Part shown: positions 6,925 to 14,739 of the stretch, in pieces
Position numbering within the stretch: position 1 is the stretch's first letter
Layout: the number at the start of each line of letters is the position of its first letter
Assembly (NCBI GenBank): GCA_964439135.1
Contig: CAYTNN010000055.1
Span: 1 to 22,384, forward strand
Direction of reading: 5' to 3'
Length of the DNA: 22,384 nucleotides
DNA from: JAFGPJ01 sp964439135
Lineage (GTDB): Bacteria; Planctomycetota; Phycisphaerae; Sedimentisphaerales; Anaerobacaceae
Made by a program: the position numbers and the translations under genes
Notes under the pieces: model-generated
Told to the model about the DNA's origin: nothing
Database searches by the model: none
What the model saw: only the letters and a program-made list of their open reading frames with translations

Positions 6925-9900
6925 TTACGGTTCCGGATACAACTGAATATCGTCAAAGTACATCGTACCTGAACCACCAGTCTGTGGATTCGTCTTGTCG
7001 CCGAAACCGATAGCAATAGTATCGACATTGGTAAGATTCACGCCCTGGTCTGCAAACGCCTGCAGGTCGATATTCCATTTCGTCCAGGTGTCTATCTGTG
7101 TTGCATCAGGATTATCGTGATAGACCACAGCACTGCCGTTGAGAGCAACATACATCGGCTCAGAGTCATTACTGGCCATAGTTACACCAATAGCCTGATG
7201 CGTCCACATCGGCGGACTAACCGAGCCGGTTATCTGAACGTCGGAGAATTCGGCCTTGCATGTCACGCCGGCATTGTGACTGGTCACTGCCAGGCCTATA
7301 TAGACATTCTGGCTCATCGGGATTTGTACGGGTGTGGTTTCCGGTACCTGCAGCCAGGCGATGCCATCAGCAGAATAATAGCCCGTAAAGTAACCTCCGG
7401 CGTCACGTTCTAATTTCACCCAGTACGGCGCGGTAATCCCGGTCTGGCTCATTTGGAAACTGGTGCCGCCGGTAGTGTTACGAACCTGGGAGGAAGCACC
7501 GTAACTTGGCGTAATATCCATGAAGGCATGTTTTGAGCCTGGTTCCAGCGTCTCACGAATCATCACACCGGCCTTGGCCCAGCCGTTCGTGTTCTCCACG
7601 CCGAGCACCTGCGCGACAATTGTCCCGGGGCCTGACAATTGCTTGAAGGCGTAGCGGAACTCGTCGGCAACGTCCCAAATATCCGTGCCGGATGCGGTCA
7701 TCGTGTATGTCCCGGCCGGCTCTTCTACGAAACCAGCAAGGTTGCCTCTGAACCAAATCGTCAATGTGTTGACATCCTTTTCGGTCCAGTCACGCGGATG
7801 AGTCAGCGTCAATTCCGCCTCTGAGTACTTTAAGATGCTATTGTTGTAGTATAAAGGCATGGATTGGCTGCCTCCGTGAACGATAGTCTCCTCGGTATAT
7901 GAAGGAGTGTAATCCCAGCCTACGGCTGAGCCCGTCCCGTTACCGGGGTAATAAGGTTCACTACCCGGCGCGCCATAGCCAAGCCCATCTTTCCAGGCGT
8001 ACCATATCTGGTTCTCGCCGGCGTCGTAGTCCTCAAAATCGTCCACTACAAGGAAGTTCGCCGTCGTAAAGCTCCAGACGTTGCCTACCCACGGACTGTC
8101 GGGATTAACGTCATTGACTTCGTCAACACGCCAGTAATAAGTAGTGTTCCACTCGAGCTCTCCGGGGTTGTAGCTTTCGGCGCCAAGTGCTTTGGTGCCT
8201 TTGTACTCGGTCGAACCTGTATTGGCATTGCGTATCGCCTCTTGGTCAGTTCCGAAATAGACCTGGTGCGAAACGGCATCGTCTCCGGCACCCCACTTAA
8301 GAAGCGGTGTCTGCTTTACATCTACCGCACCATTAGACGGGTGCGGGCTGCTGGCCTTTACAGGCAGCGTTAGGGCGGCCTGTGGGATAAGAGCCTTTGG
8401 AGTTGACGGACTGGCCCAGCTTAGTCGTGCCGATGCGCCGCCGACGTTCTCGTAATACTCCATCACAAAACTGTAAGTATTCCCGGCTACAAGGTCAATC
8501 TCGCCACGGTTCTCGGTATCCCCGTGGTCGTTCCAGTCATCAATGAGTTGTATGCCGTCGACCCACAAACGCACGCCGTCGTCACTCATAGTGTAGAAGG
8601 TGTAGGTCTCGGTAAATGCCGCTTCCACCTCGCCGGTCCATCTGGCTGAGAACAGATCGACACTGATCAACGGGTCCGGCGAACCATCGCCCCAGCCAAA
8701 GTTGATTTGAGGATCTATACGGGTCAGCACAAGATCCCTCAAATCCGTACCTCTGTAGTAATCTGCTTTGACACCTCCGCCTGGAACTGCTGTCGTAAAG
8801 CTCCAGACGTCGCCTTTATGCGTAGCGAAGATGTCGAACTCATCGACACGCCAGTAGTAAGTCTTATTAAACTCAAGGGAGCCGGGATCATAAGTTGTAT
8901 TTGTCTGAGACGGGCCCCCAACGGCATTTGCAACTTCGTCAAAATTGTCGCCGAAATACACTGTGTGAGATTTCGAGCCGAGGCCTGCTATCCAGCTAAG
9001 GTCTGCATTCGGATCTATAAATTTAGAACCATTAGTTGGAAAGGGATTGTAAGCGGTCTTGAGTGGAACCGTAAAACTCCAGACACTGCCAATCCACGGA
9101 CTGTTTGGATCCGTATCATTAACCTCATCAACTCGCCAGTAGTAAGTTGTGCCTGGAACAAGACCTTCCGAATAAGGATATCCCGGGAAGCCGGCAATGA
9201 TAAACGTTGTAGTATAATTGCCCTGGAATGTCTCGGCGATGCCGTCATTGACGTCTGCGAAGTTATCGCCCATGTACACATCGTGCGAGATTGCAGTCTC
9301 TCCCGGCGACCAACTAAGGGTTACCCATGAATCCGAATGTAAAGCACCGTTGGCCGGGTCGGGGGCAAAGGCGTAAGGCCATATTTCACCTGCCATAGCC
9401 GACAGAATTTCGGTCTCCGACAGTGCACGGTTGTATATGCGGACTTCGTCGATATCGCCTGAAAAAACTTGATCGTTTCCGTTGTAGCCTGAACCGCCGC
9501 CGGTGACACAACCTATGCCCATATTGGACCCTTCGCCTGCGGTATAAAAAGCGAATCCACCCGACATTATTTCCTGACCATTTAGATAAAGCCTGGCTGT
9601 GGTTCCGTCAAAGGTGGCCGCTACGTGCGCCCAGGTCTGGACAAGCGGAGCCAAAGTGCCATTGGGTGAAACTATCGCATTTGTTCCTGTTTCAAGCCGA
9701 AAAGTACCATTATTTTCCGGCCGAACCTGGAACTGAAACATCGTTGTGTCGGGCCATGTATCTCTTTTGCCGATCAGACCTTGATATGTGCCGCCTCCGC
9801 CGGCCCACCTGATCCACATTGCCAGGGACAGTTGACCTGTTCCCTCGGCCGGATTCCAGGTTCCAAGTTCAATTCTTGAGTTTGCGCTGCCGTCAAGGTT

Positions 9901-10116
9901 GATTCCGCCGCCTTTATGTCCATCCGAGATCCATATCGCGTTATTATGGAGGATTCCGTCATGTCCGCTGCCCGACATGTCGTAAGCGGTATCACCCGCC
10001 CCCTCCTCAAGAGGGTAGTATCCCACCAGGCCGCTTGTAATATCAGCATTCGCCGCGCCCGCAGCCAGCCCCATCACCAATACAAAAAAAGCCAGATAAA
10101 TCGATTTCTTAGACAT
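6925..10116 (-). CDS. Secreted LamG / Fn3-like / PA14 / jelly-roll surface protein
   Basis: A 1063-residue exported, probably glycan-binding or adhesive protein with no visible catalytic domain. Residues 1-24 are a Sec signal peptide ending ANA. Domains in order: LamG/concanavalin-like (about 30-240, GLVGYYPLEEGAGDTAYDMSG and DEVRIYNRALSETEI); Fn3-like modules at about 250-350, 355-443 and 588-686, each with the refrain TYYWRVDE...WSFT; PA14-like (about 447-580, YTFYTMSDDGVRLWVDG); then a C-terminal jelly-roll of the FEDYDAG...GLGYG...GGSQSMP type (692-795 and 980-1062). Between its halves sits an inserted module (about 803-965) with WAKAGVMIRETLEPGSKHAFM and GYYSADGIAWLQV, resembling DUF1349 concanavalin-like domains. 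No PEP-CTERM or LPXTG sorting signal. Ribosome site GGAGG, seven bases before ATG; a good sigma70-like promoter lies at 10205-10233. Confidence 0.9.
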   Translation of the reverse strand: MSKKSIYLAFFVLVMGLAAGAANADITSGLVGYYPLEEGAGDTAYDMSGSGHDGILHNNAIWISDGHKGGGINLDGSANSRIELGTWNPAEGTGQLSLAMWIRWAGGGGTYQGLIGKRDTWPDTTMFQFQVRPENNGTFRLETGTNAIVSPNGTLAPLVQTWAHVAATFDGTTARLYLNGQEIMSGGFAFYTAGEGSNMGIGCVTGGGSGYNGNDQVFSGDIDEVRIYNRALSETEILSAMAGEIWPYAFAPDPANGALHSDSWVTLSWSPGETAISHDVYMGDNFADVNDGIAETFQGNYTTTFIIAGFPGYPYSEGLVPGTTYYWRVDEVNDTDPNSPWIGSVWSFTVPLKTAYNPFPTNGSKFIDPNADLSWIAGLGSKSHTVYFGDNFDEVANAVGGPSQTNTTYDPGSLEFNKTYYWRVDEFDIFATHKGDVWSFTTAVPGGGVKADYYRGTDLRDLVLTRIDPQINFGWGDGSPDPLISVDLFSARWTGEVEAAFTETYTFYTMSDDGVRLWVDGIQLIDDWNDHGDTENRGEIDLVAGNTYSFVMEYYENVGGASARLSWASPSTPKALIPQAALTLPVKASSPHPSNGAVDVKQTPLLKWGAGDDAVSHQVYFGTDQEAIRNANTGSTEYKGTKALGAESYNPGELEWNTTYYWRVDEVNDVNPDSPWVGNVWSFTTANFLVVDDFEDYDAGENQIWYAWKDGLGYGAPGSEPYYPGNGTGSAVGWDYTPSYTEETIVHGGSQSMPLYYNNSILKYSEAELTLTHPRDWTEKDVNTLTIWFRGNLAGFVEEPAGTYTMTASGTDIWDVADEFRYAFKQLSGPGTIVAQVLGVENTNGWAKAGVMIRETLEPGSKHAFMDITPSYGASSQVRNTTGGTSFQMSQTGITAPYWVKLERDAGGYFTGYYSADGIAWLQVPETTPVQIPMSQNVYIGLAVTSHNAGVTCKAEFSDVQITGSVSPPMWTHQAIGVTMASNDSEPMYVALNGSAVVYHDNPDATQIDTWTKWNIDLQAFADQGVNLTNVDTIAIGFGDKTNPQTGGSGTMYFDDIQLYPEP

Positions 10117-10204
10117 GACAATCCTCCATTACAAAAGTTGAAATTATTTTAACAACAATTCCCCATTCACACTTCACCGAGACATTGTGCAAACTTCAAG
10201 TCCA

Positions 10205-10233
10205 ATAATACCAAATTTTCATCTCAATTTCAA
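10205..10233 (-). promoter_or_regulatory. Predicted sigma70-like promoter of the LamG gene
   Basis: On the minus strand TTGAAA (10233-10228) and TATTAT (10210-10205) are separated by exactly 17 bases; each matches the consensus at five of six positions. Transcription would start near 10198, giving a leader of about 80 bases before ATG at 10116. Confidence 0.55.
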
Positions 10234-10251
10234 CTATATTCTAATTAAAAA

Positions 10252-10304
10252 CGAAAAGAAGCTGGATACTAACGTTAAGAAGTCGCTTGTTGTTCTTCTT
10301 TTCG
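10252..10304. repeat. Inverted repeat with 10-bp perfect arms
   Basis: CGAAAAGAAG (10252-10261) and CTTCTTTTCG (10295-10304) are exact reverse complements separated by 33 bases. The left arm lies 19 bp upstream of the -35 of the LamG promoter, so it could be a regulator-binding or structural element; it could also be chance in an A/T-rich spacer. Confidence 0.4.
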
Positions 10305-10619
10305 CACGCCGTGACTGTTGCCCTCTATTCCAGAATCGGGTTTTAAACAGAGCATCCTTGTGTGCTTCACCCATACGGTTCTCCGGCCTGATATGGTACA
10401 AACCGACTTGAATGGTCTCCGTAAGATATATACCGTTAAATTCCAGTCGAATTGCCACCGACTACCTGGGAAATCCGGGTTAATTTTTGCTACTGTGCTG
10501 TCAAATATTCCCGATATTTGCCGTTCAACTACCTTTTGCTCTTGCATAATCGCGAAAAAACCGCAAGATGTACGAGTTCTTCGTTGCTGTATTACTTTGC
10601 AGGAAAAATTACGAAGTGT

Positions 10620-10648
10620 TTGATTATAAGAGCATTATGTGTTAGACT
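10620..10648 (+). promoter_or_regulatory. Weak sigma70-like promoter candidate for the HU gene
   Basis: TTGATT (10620-10625) and TAGACT (10643-10648) with 17 bases between, each four of six to consensus. Position, about 60-90 bp before ATG 10708, is sensible. Support is motif only. Confidence 0.3.
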
Positions 10649-10707
10649 GCTGTGGAGTACCTGTTGGAGTTTTACGATTTTATAAGAAATCACTCTGGAG
10701 GTGAGCG

Positions 10708-11001
10708 ATGTCGACAATTACGAAAAAAGATGTTATTGACCGAATAGCCGAAAATACGAATACCAAACGGGCGGTGGTTAAGCCGGTAGTTCAGTCTTTT
10801 CTCGATGAGATCATCGAGGAGCTTGCTAAAAATAACCGCCTGGAATTCCGCGATTTCGGCGTTTTAGAGACGAAAATACGTGCCGCCAGGAAAGCGCAGA
10901 ATCCTAAAACTATGGAGCAGGTTCATGTCCCGTCCAAACGAAACGTGAAGTTCAAGATGGGCCGGCTCATGAAACAGAAGATAAATGCCACGGAAACATA
11001 G
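10708..11001 (+). CDS. HU/IHF-family DNA-binding protein
   Basis: Small histone-like protein that bends and compacts DNA, acting as a dimer on the nucleoid. 97 residues, usual HU size. The N-terminal helical part (TKKDVIDRIAENTNTKRAVVKPVVQSFLDEIIEELA) is followed by the beta-arm segment RLEFRDFGVLETKIRAARKAQNPKT, where the F-x-D-F-G-x-L and RxAR-x-x-NP-x-T motifs are the family hallmark, and a basic C-terminal FKMGRLMKQKI. The typical GRNP is AQNP here, a common variant, with an insertion-like MEQVHVPSKRN rather than the usual I-x-A-x-x-V-P spacing. Very strong ribosome site CTGGAGGTGA. First of three rightward genes at short spacing. Confidence 0.93.
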   Translation: MSTITKKDVIDRIAENTNTKRAVVKPVVQSFLDEIIEELAKNNRLEFRDFGVLETKIRAARKAQNPKTMEQVHVPSKRNVKFKMGRLMKQKINATET

Positions 11002-11018
11002 GGAGTGCGGTTGACTAA

Positions 11019-11450
11019 ATGACAGATATACAGCCATTTCTATTATCGGCAATAACATGCAACAGAGTTATCTTTGACAAAGTCTCCGGGATGCCGAGTA
11101 TTATCGATATCGTCCAGACGATCGACGCTCAGAGATATCCGGCGAGACATCCGCAAATTGTCTTCTTCTGTGAGATGACGAATGGGCATGGCACAACGGA
11201 TGTAAAAATAAGTCTCGTCAATACCCAGGATGAGGAAAAAGTCGTATTCGAGCGGGAGGGAAAAGTCCGTTTCGAGAACGTTAAACAAATCGTTACGCTG
11301 GCAATGAACCTGCAGGGTATCGTCTTTCCGGGCCCCGGAGAGTACCGTTTTCAATTATTTGGGGGCGGAAATCTGCTCGGGGAAAGACGAATTTCATGTC
11401 GCCAGGTTAAGCTGCCGCCGAAGCCCGGGCCGACCGAACCTCAGCCGTAA
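11019..11450 (+). CDS. Small beta-rich protein resembling DUF6941
   Basis: 143 residues, no signal peptide or membrane segment. The opening ITCNRVIFDKVSGMPSIIDIVQTIDAQRYP and later MNLQGIVFPGPGEYRFQLFGGGNLLGERRI fit the DUF6941-type pattern (short beta-sandwich proteins opening with C-x-x-V-x-x-D-x-x-S-G-x-x-S-x-I and ending with a beta hairpin on G-x-Y-x-F); the assignment is from memory of that pattern, and no function is known. It begins 17 bp after the HU gene and ends 54 bp before the two-TM gene, so the three look like one transcript. The C-terminal tail is proline-rich (KLPPKPGPTEPQP). Confidence 0.7.
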   Translation: MTDIQPFLLSAITCNRVIFDKVSGMPSIIDIVQTIDAQRYPARHPQIVFFCEMTNGHGTTDVKISLVNTQDEEKVVFEREGKVRFENVKQIVTLAMNLQGIVFPGPGEYRFQLFGGGNLLGERRISCRQVKLPPKPGPTEPQP

Positions 11451-11504
11451 TGAAAGTATGACAAAAAAAATCAGTTTTTCATTTCATGACCAATAGCAGA
11501 ATCG

Positions 11505-11738
11505 ATGGATGCAGTTCTTTATATCATTGCCGGCCCGCTTTTTCTAATCTCCATCGCGGCACATTTTTATGTAAAGCTCCGACTGCGTCCAAAAGAAGAT
11601 CCGGATTCGGAAGATGACTACTATTACGAGTTCGAAGACCAGCAGCCGGATGTTGCCAGATATATAAAATGGTCGAGAATCACGTTTGCCACCGCAGCCG
11701 TCGGTGTCTTACTGCTTTTTATTGCCGCTGTAATTTGA
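11505..11738 (+). CDS. Small two-transmembrane protein, function unknown
   Basis: 77 residues. Hydrophobic segments at about 4-22 (VLYIIAGPLFLISIAAHFYV) and 56-77 (ITFATAAVGVLLLFIAAVI) flank a strongly acidic cytoplasmic or periplasmic loop (PKEDPDSEDDYYYEFEDQQPD). The basic KLRLRPK right after the first helix suggests that the loop is cytoplasmic. The ribosome site is poor. Third gene of the HU cluster. I do not recognise the family. Confidence 0.6.
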   Translation: MDAVLYIIAGPLFLISIAAHFYVKLRLRPKEDPDSEDDYYYEFEDQQPDVARYIKWSRITFATAAVGVLLLFIAAVI

Positions 11739-11751
11739 CGCCTTTTTTCTG

Positions 11752-11771
11752 CGTTTTTTGAGGGAAAAACG
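11752..11771 (+). terminator. Weak hairpin after the HU cluster
   Basis: CGTTTTT (11752-11758) pairs with AAAAACG (11765-11771) over a six-base loop, in a stretch rich in T-runs between 11741 and 11810. The stem is A/T-rich, so this is a poor classical terminator, but its place between the two-TM gene and the BlaI promoter is right. Confidence 0.3.
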
Positions 11772-11811
11772 AGGACAGAAATAATTTTTTCAAAAATTTC
11801 CAATTTTTTTG

Positions 11812-11843
11812 TTGACAGCTACGACAGCTTGTAGTACTACATT
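11812..11843 (+). promoter_or_regulatory. blaI-type promoter with overlapping BlaI/MecI-like operator
   Basis: A perfect TTGACA -35 box (11812-11817) is followed by an ill-defined -10 (TACTAC 11835-11840 at 17-base spacing, or TACATT 11838-11843). Overlapping the -10 is a perfect 12-bp palindrome TGTAGTACTACA (11830-11841), and a further CTAC half-site (11819-11822) makes CTAC-N8-GTAG with it. GTAG/CTAC half-sites in dyads are the recognised core of BlaI/MecI operators (TGTA/TACA type), so repressor binding here would block the promoter of its own operon. Confidence 0.65.
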
Positions 11844-11891
11844 ATGAGGTATGTCGCAGTAGGTTGGCTAACAGAAAGAGAGGCTGGTACT

Positions 11892-12284
11892 ATGGGCAGG
11901 AAATCACTTGATCATTTCGGGCAGTTGCAGCGTGCGGTCATCGAGGTCGTCTGGGAGCTTGGCGAAGCGACCGTGCGTCAGGTCTGGCAGCGGTTGTGTC
12001 GCAAGAAGGAGCTGGCGTACACAACGGTACTGACGGCCATGCAGAGACTCGAGAGGGCTGGCTGGCTAAAGCATCGCGTTGACGGCAGGAAACACGTTTA
12101 TCTGCCGACAAGGACCCGCGCGCAGGCCGGCGCCGGCTCGGTGCGAAAGTTTGTCCAGCGGATGTTCGACGGAAACGCTCTTGTTTTGTTCCGGCAACTT
12201 GTTGAGGAGGGCGAACTGAGCGACGAGGAGCTGCGGGAGCTTCAACAAATGATCAACCAAAAACGGAAGGAGAGAGTAAAATGA
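11892..12284 (+). CDS. blaI: BlaI/MecI-family transcriptional repressor
   Basis: Winged-helix repressor that binds as a dimer to operators and is removed when its partner M56 protease is activated. 130 residues from ATG at 11892, the usual length. N-terminal LDHFGQLQRAVIEVVWELGEATVRQVWQRL, then the recognition helix region ELAYTTVLTAMQRLERAGWLKHRVDGRKHVYLPT is the family's wing-helix signature (in BlaI: A-x-x-T-V-x-T-x-L-x-R-L). The C-terminal half is the dimerisation part. An in-frame ATG at 11844 lies against the promoter, adds 16 unconserved residues, and lacks a ribosome site; 11892 has AGAGAGG nine bases upstream. The stop codon overlaps the next gene's start (ATGA), indicating translational coupling with the M56 protease. 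Confidence 0.92.
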   Translation: MGRKSLDHFGQLQRAVIEVVWELGEATVRQVWQRLCRKKELAYTTVLTAMQRLERAGWLKHRVDGRKHVYLPTRTRAQAGAGSVRKFVQRMFDGNALVLFRQLVEEGELSDEELRELQQMINQKRKERVK

Positions 12285-14623
12285 TACGCGAGCTGTTTCT
12301 GGAAGATCTGTCGTTGTGGGGCTGTGTATGGCAGAGCACTCTGTTTGTCGTTATTGGGTTGGTTGGCAGTTTCCTCTTGAGGCGTCGGCCGGCCAGGGCA
12401 TCCCAGGTTTTGTTTCTGGCGATAATCGCAGCAGTTCTTTTGCCGGCAATGAGCGTCCTGGTAAGGCACTTCGAATTAGGCCTTTTTACGGAAGAACCGA
12501 TTGTGTTGACATCATTCGAGATAGATATACCCGCAAAGTCACCTGAGATTTTGCTCGCGCCCGAGATTCAGCCGGCTGCGCTTGAGGTGCCAACAGACTT
12601 CGTATTGGCCGAGACTGGTTCGGGAGAAGTCGAGATTCAATGGCGTTTAATAGCGATGTATGGATGGATGATAGTGACGTTAATCCTGCTGGGGCGACTT
12701 TTTGTTGGATTCGTCAGTGGGATTCGTCTGCTGCGAAGAGCACAAACCGATGGCTGCGAGCATATCCGGCGGGCGGCAGATTCAGCAAGGACAAGATTCG
12801 GCATAACCAAAGGCCTTCAGATCCGCAGCAGCACCGATGTGCTCAGTCCTATGATATGGTGCTGGAACCGATCGCCCGTCCTGCTTGTGCCGGGCGATTT
12901 GGATAGGCAAATCGATTGGGTGGATGTGATATGTCATGAGCTGGCGCACTGGAGGCGGTGGGACCATGTAAGCGGATTAGCTGCGGAACTGGCCGTGTGT
13001 ATCCTGCCGTGGAATCCGCTCTTGTGGTGGTCTAAGAAACGAATGGTGAGATTCAGCGAGCAGGCATGTGACGACTGGGTTCTGGCGGGCGGACGCGCCG
13101 GTGCAGATTACGCTCAGTCGCTGCTGAATTTGTCGCCGGATTTACAGATGGCTTTTATGCCAACAGTAATTGGAAAGGAGAAACCCATGAAAGAGAGAAT
13201 TTACAGAATCGTAAAAGAAAAATGTGGGATGCCGCGCGTAGGGCTGCGATGGGCTTTGATTGTGACTATCATAGCGGCAAGCGCTACGGTTGGAGTTGCA
13301 CTTGCTCAAAGGCGTCCGGCAAGACTTGAACCGCCAGAGCGTGATCAGTGGCCGGCCGCGGAAGAACGAGAGCGGCAAGTCCTCACTGAGCGCATGGCCG
13401 ATTTAAAGGGTCAGGCACATGAGTTGAAAGCACGGATTGCGGAGGTCAAGACAGAGCTTGCTAAACTTGAGGACTCCGGAAAAGGTGAGGGTGACGAGGC
13501 GAGGGCACTCCGCGCTGAGCTACGCGAATTGGAAGAGGCGATGGCCCCTATAGAGCGAGAGCTTCAAGGGCTCCAAGGCGAGCAGCGAGGTCGCGAAATG
13601 CAGCCATGGGCTGTTCAAGAACCTCGAAGCGATGTCCTGAGAAGGCTCGAGGAACTGGGTCACGAGACCGAACTGGTCTTACAAAGCCTCGCAGACCAAC
13701 GAATCGGCCGAAGTGAAGAAGCAACCGTTTTGTACAGAAGAATGCGGGAATTAAACGAACAGATGCAGCAAGTCAGGCGACAACTCGGACAACAGCTCGA
13801 AGGCCCTGGCAGACATAGACGGGAACTTGACCTGGAAAGAGGCAGAGGTGGACCGATCCCGGGAATTGGACGTGAGGCACATCCTGATGCGATCATGCTG
13901 GAACGGGAGGAGCTAAGAGATAGAGCTCGACAGATAGAGTTTGAACTTGAAAAACTCAGAGGCGAGAATCCCGAGAGGGCGGATAAACTTCATGCCGAAC
14001 TTCGTGCGATCCACGAGGCAATGGCGCAAATAGAGCGTGAAGTTAGTTCGTCGCGAGAACAAGGAGCAATGCGTGATGTACGCCGGCGTGAGCTTCAAGA
14101 ACGGGCACATGAGCTCGAGCGCGGACTTCAAGAGCTCCGAGACGATAATCCTGAAGAAACTCAAGAGCTTCGAATGCAACTGGATCAGATACACCAGCAA
14201 ATGCAGAGGATCGAGCGTGAGCCTGATCTTCTTGAACGCCCTCGGCCGCGAGTGGAGGACCCGATGCAGCCAGGCTCCGAGGTTCACCGCGAGCAGTTCA
14301 TGGTACGGCGAGAACACCTTCAGGCGCGATTGCAAGAAATAGAACTCGTGCTTCGTGAATTGAACGAACAAGGGAAAGCCGAAAGCGATGAAGCACGCAT
14401 GCATAGTAGAGAGCTGCGTGAACTCCAGGAGCAACTGCAGGCAACAAATGGTGAGCTTCGCAAAGCCGGCCCCGGCAGGCAACAGGAGCGTGGACGCGAC
14501 GATCTGGAGCGAGAAGTTCAGAATCTGCGCAAGCAAATGGACAGCGTCAACGAGCAAATGGGCGAAATGCGTAAGCTTATGGAACGTTTGGTGGAGAAAG
14601 GTGAACGACCCGAGGGCGGGTAG
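12281..14623 (+). CDS. M56 (BlaR1-like) membrane metalloprotease with long coiled-coil ectodomain
   Basis: Sensor/protease partner of the BlaI repressor. 780 residues. Membrane segments at about 14-33, 41-61, 122-148 and 322-342. The zinc site HELAH is at 219-223 (Glu220 catalytic) and the third ligand is probably Glu260 in RFSEQACDDWVL, so the protease domain is intact. After the fourth membrane segment, where BlaR1/MecR1 carry a penicillin-binding sensor, there is instead about 410 residues of Glu/Arg/Gln-rich helix: imperfect repeats at about 369-430, 451-503, 540-588, 600-648 and 674-727 (pattern ELRERAHELE-x-EL-x-ELR-x-NPE-x-A-x-ELR-x-EL-x-x-IHE-x-M-x-x-IERE), then a leucine-zipper-like end at 739-774. 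No SxxK penicillin-binding motif is seen there. Family topology puts this ectodomain in the periplasm. It therefore senses something other than beta-lactam by the BlaR1 mechanism; the signal is unknown. Confidence 0.88.
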   Translation: MIRELFLEDLSLWGCVWQSTLFVVIGLVGSFLLRRRPARASQVLFLAIIAAVLLPAMSVLVRHFELGLFTEEPIVLTSFEIDIPAKSPEILLAPEIQPAALEVPTDFVLAETGSGEVEIQWRLIAMYGWMIVTLILLGRLFVGFVSGIRLLRRAQTDGCEHIRRAADSARTRFGITKGLQIRSSTDVLSPMIWCWNRSPVLLVPGDLDRQIDWVDVICHELAHWRRWDHVSGLAAELAVCILPWNPLLWWSKKRMVRFSEQACDDWVLAGGRAGADYAQSLLNLSPDLQMAFMPTVIGKEKPMKERIYRIVKEKCGMPRVGLRWALIVTIIAASATVGVALAQRRPARLEPPERDQWPAAEERERQVLTERMADLKGQAHELKARIAEVKTELAKLEDSGKGEGDEARALRAELRELEEAMAPIERELQGLQGEQRGREMQPWAVQEPRSDVLRRLEELGHETELVLQSLADQRIGRSEEATVLYRRMRELNEQMQQVRRQLGQQLEGPGRHRRELDLERGRGGPIPGIGREAHPDAIMLEREELRDRARQIEFELEKLRGENPERADKLHAELRAIHEAMAQIEREVSSSREQGAMRDVRRRELQERAHELERGLQELRDDNPEETQELRMQLDQIHQQMQRIEREPDLLERPRPRVEDPMQPGSEVHREQFMVRREHLQARLQEIELVLRELNEQGKAESDEARMHSRELRELQEQLQATNGELRKAGPGRQQERGRDDLEREVQNLRKQMDSVNEQMGEMRKLMERLVEKGERPEGG

Positions 14624-14739
14624 TATGGTAAGGGCTTTATCCGATCTCCTTCGAAGACTTACTGCCCGGAGCTTATGCCTGACAATGGTCATGCATTGCT
14701 GCGATGTGCAAGGGTACGAATCCGTTAAACTATTGTAGC

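Larger units (their letters stand above)
10117..10707. other. Divergent intergenic region, no gene recognised
   Basis: 591 bp between the divergent LamG and HU genes. It holds the LamG promoter (10205-10233), a 10-bp inverted repeat (10252-10304), a weak HU-side promoter (10620-10648) and the HU ribosome site GGAGGTGA. Short open frames here (for example a 90-codon minus-strand frame at 10275-10547) have no recognisable motif or ribosome site and were not called. The 10310-10600 stretch is not explained by anything I can name. Confidence 0.6.

Noticed and set aside
8707..9330. 207-codon plus-strand frame opposite the LamG protein
   Set aside because: Shadow of the Fn3-like repeats; no start signal or motif.
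10275..10547. 90-codon minus-strand gene in the divergent region
   Set aside because: No ribosome site, no motif, unlike neighbours in codon use; overlaps several other short frames.
11844..11891. N-terminal extension of the BlaI repressor from ATG 11844
   Set aside because: The codon lies at the transcription start region of the promoter and lacks a ribosome site; the family's proteins start at the MGRKSLDHF position.
13913..14692. 259-codon minus-strand open frame opposite the coiled-coil of the M56 gene
   Set aside because: A leucine/histidine-rich shadow of the highly charged repeat codons on the other strand, without motifs.
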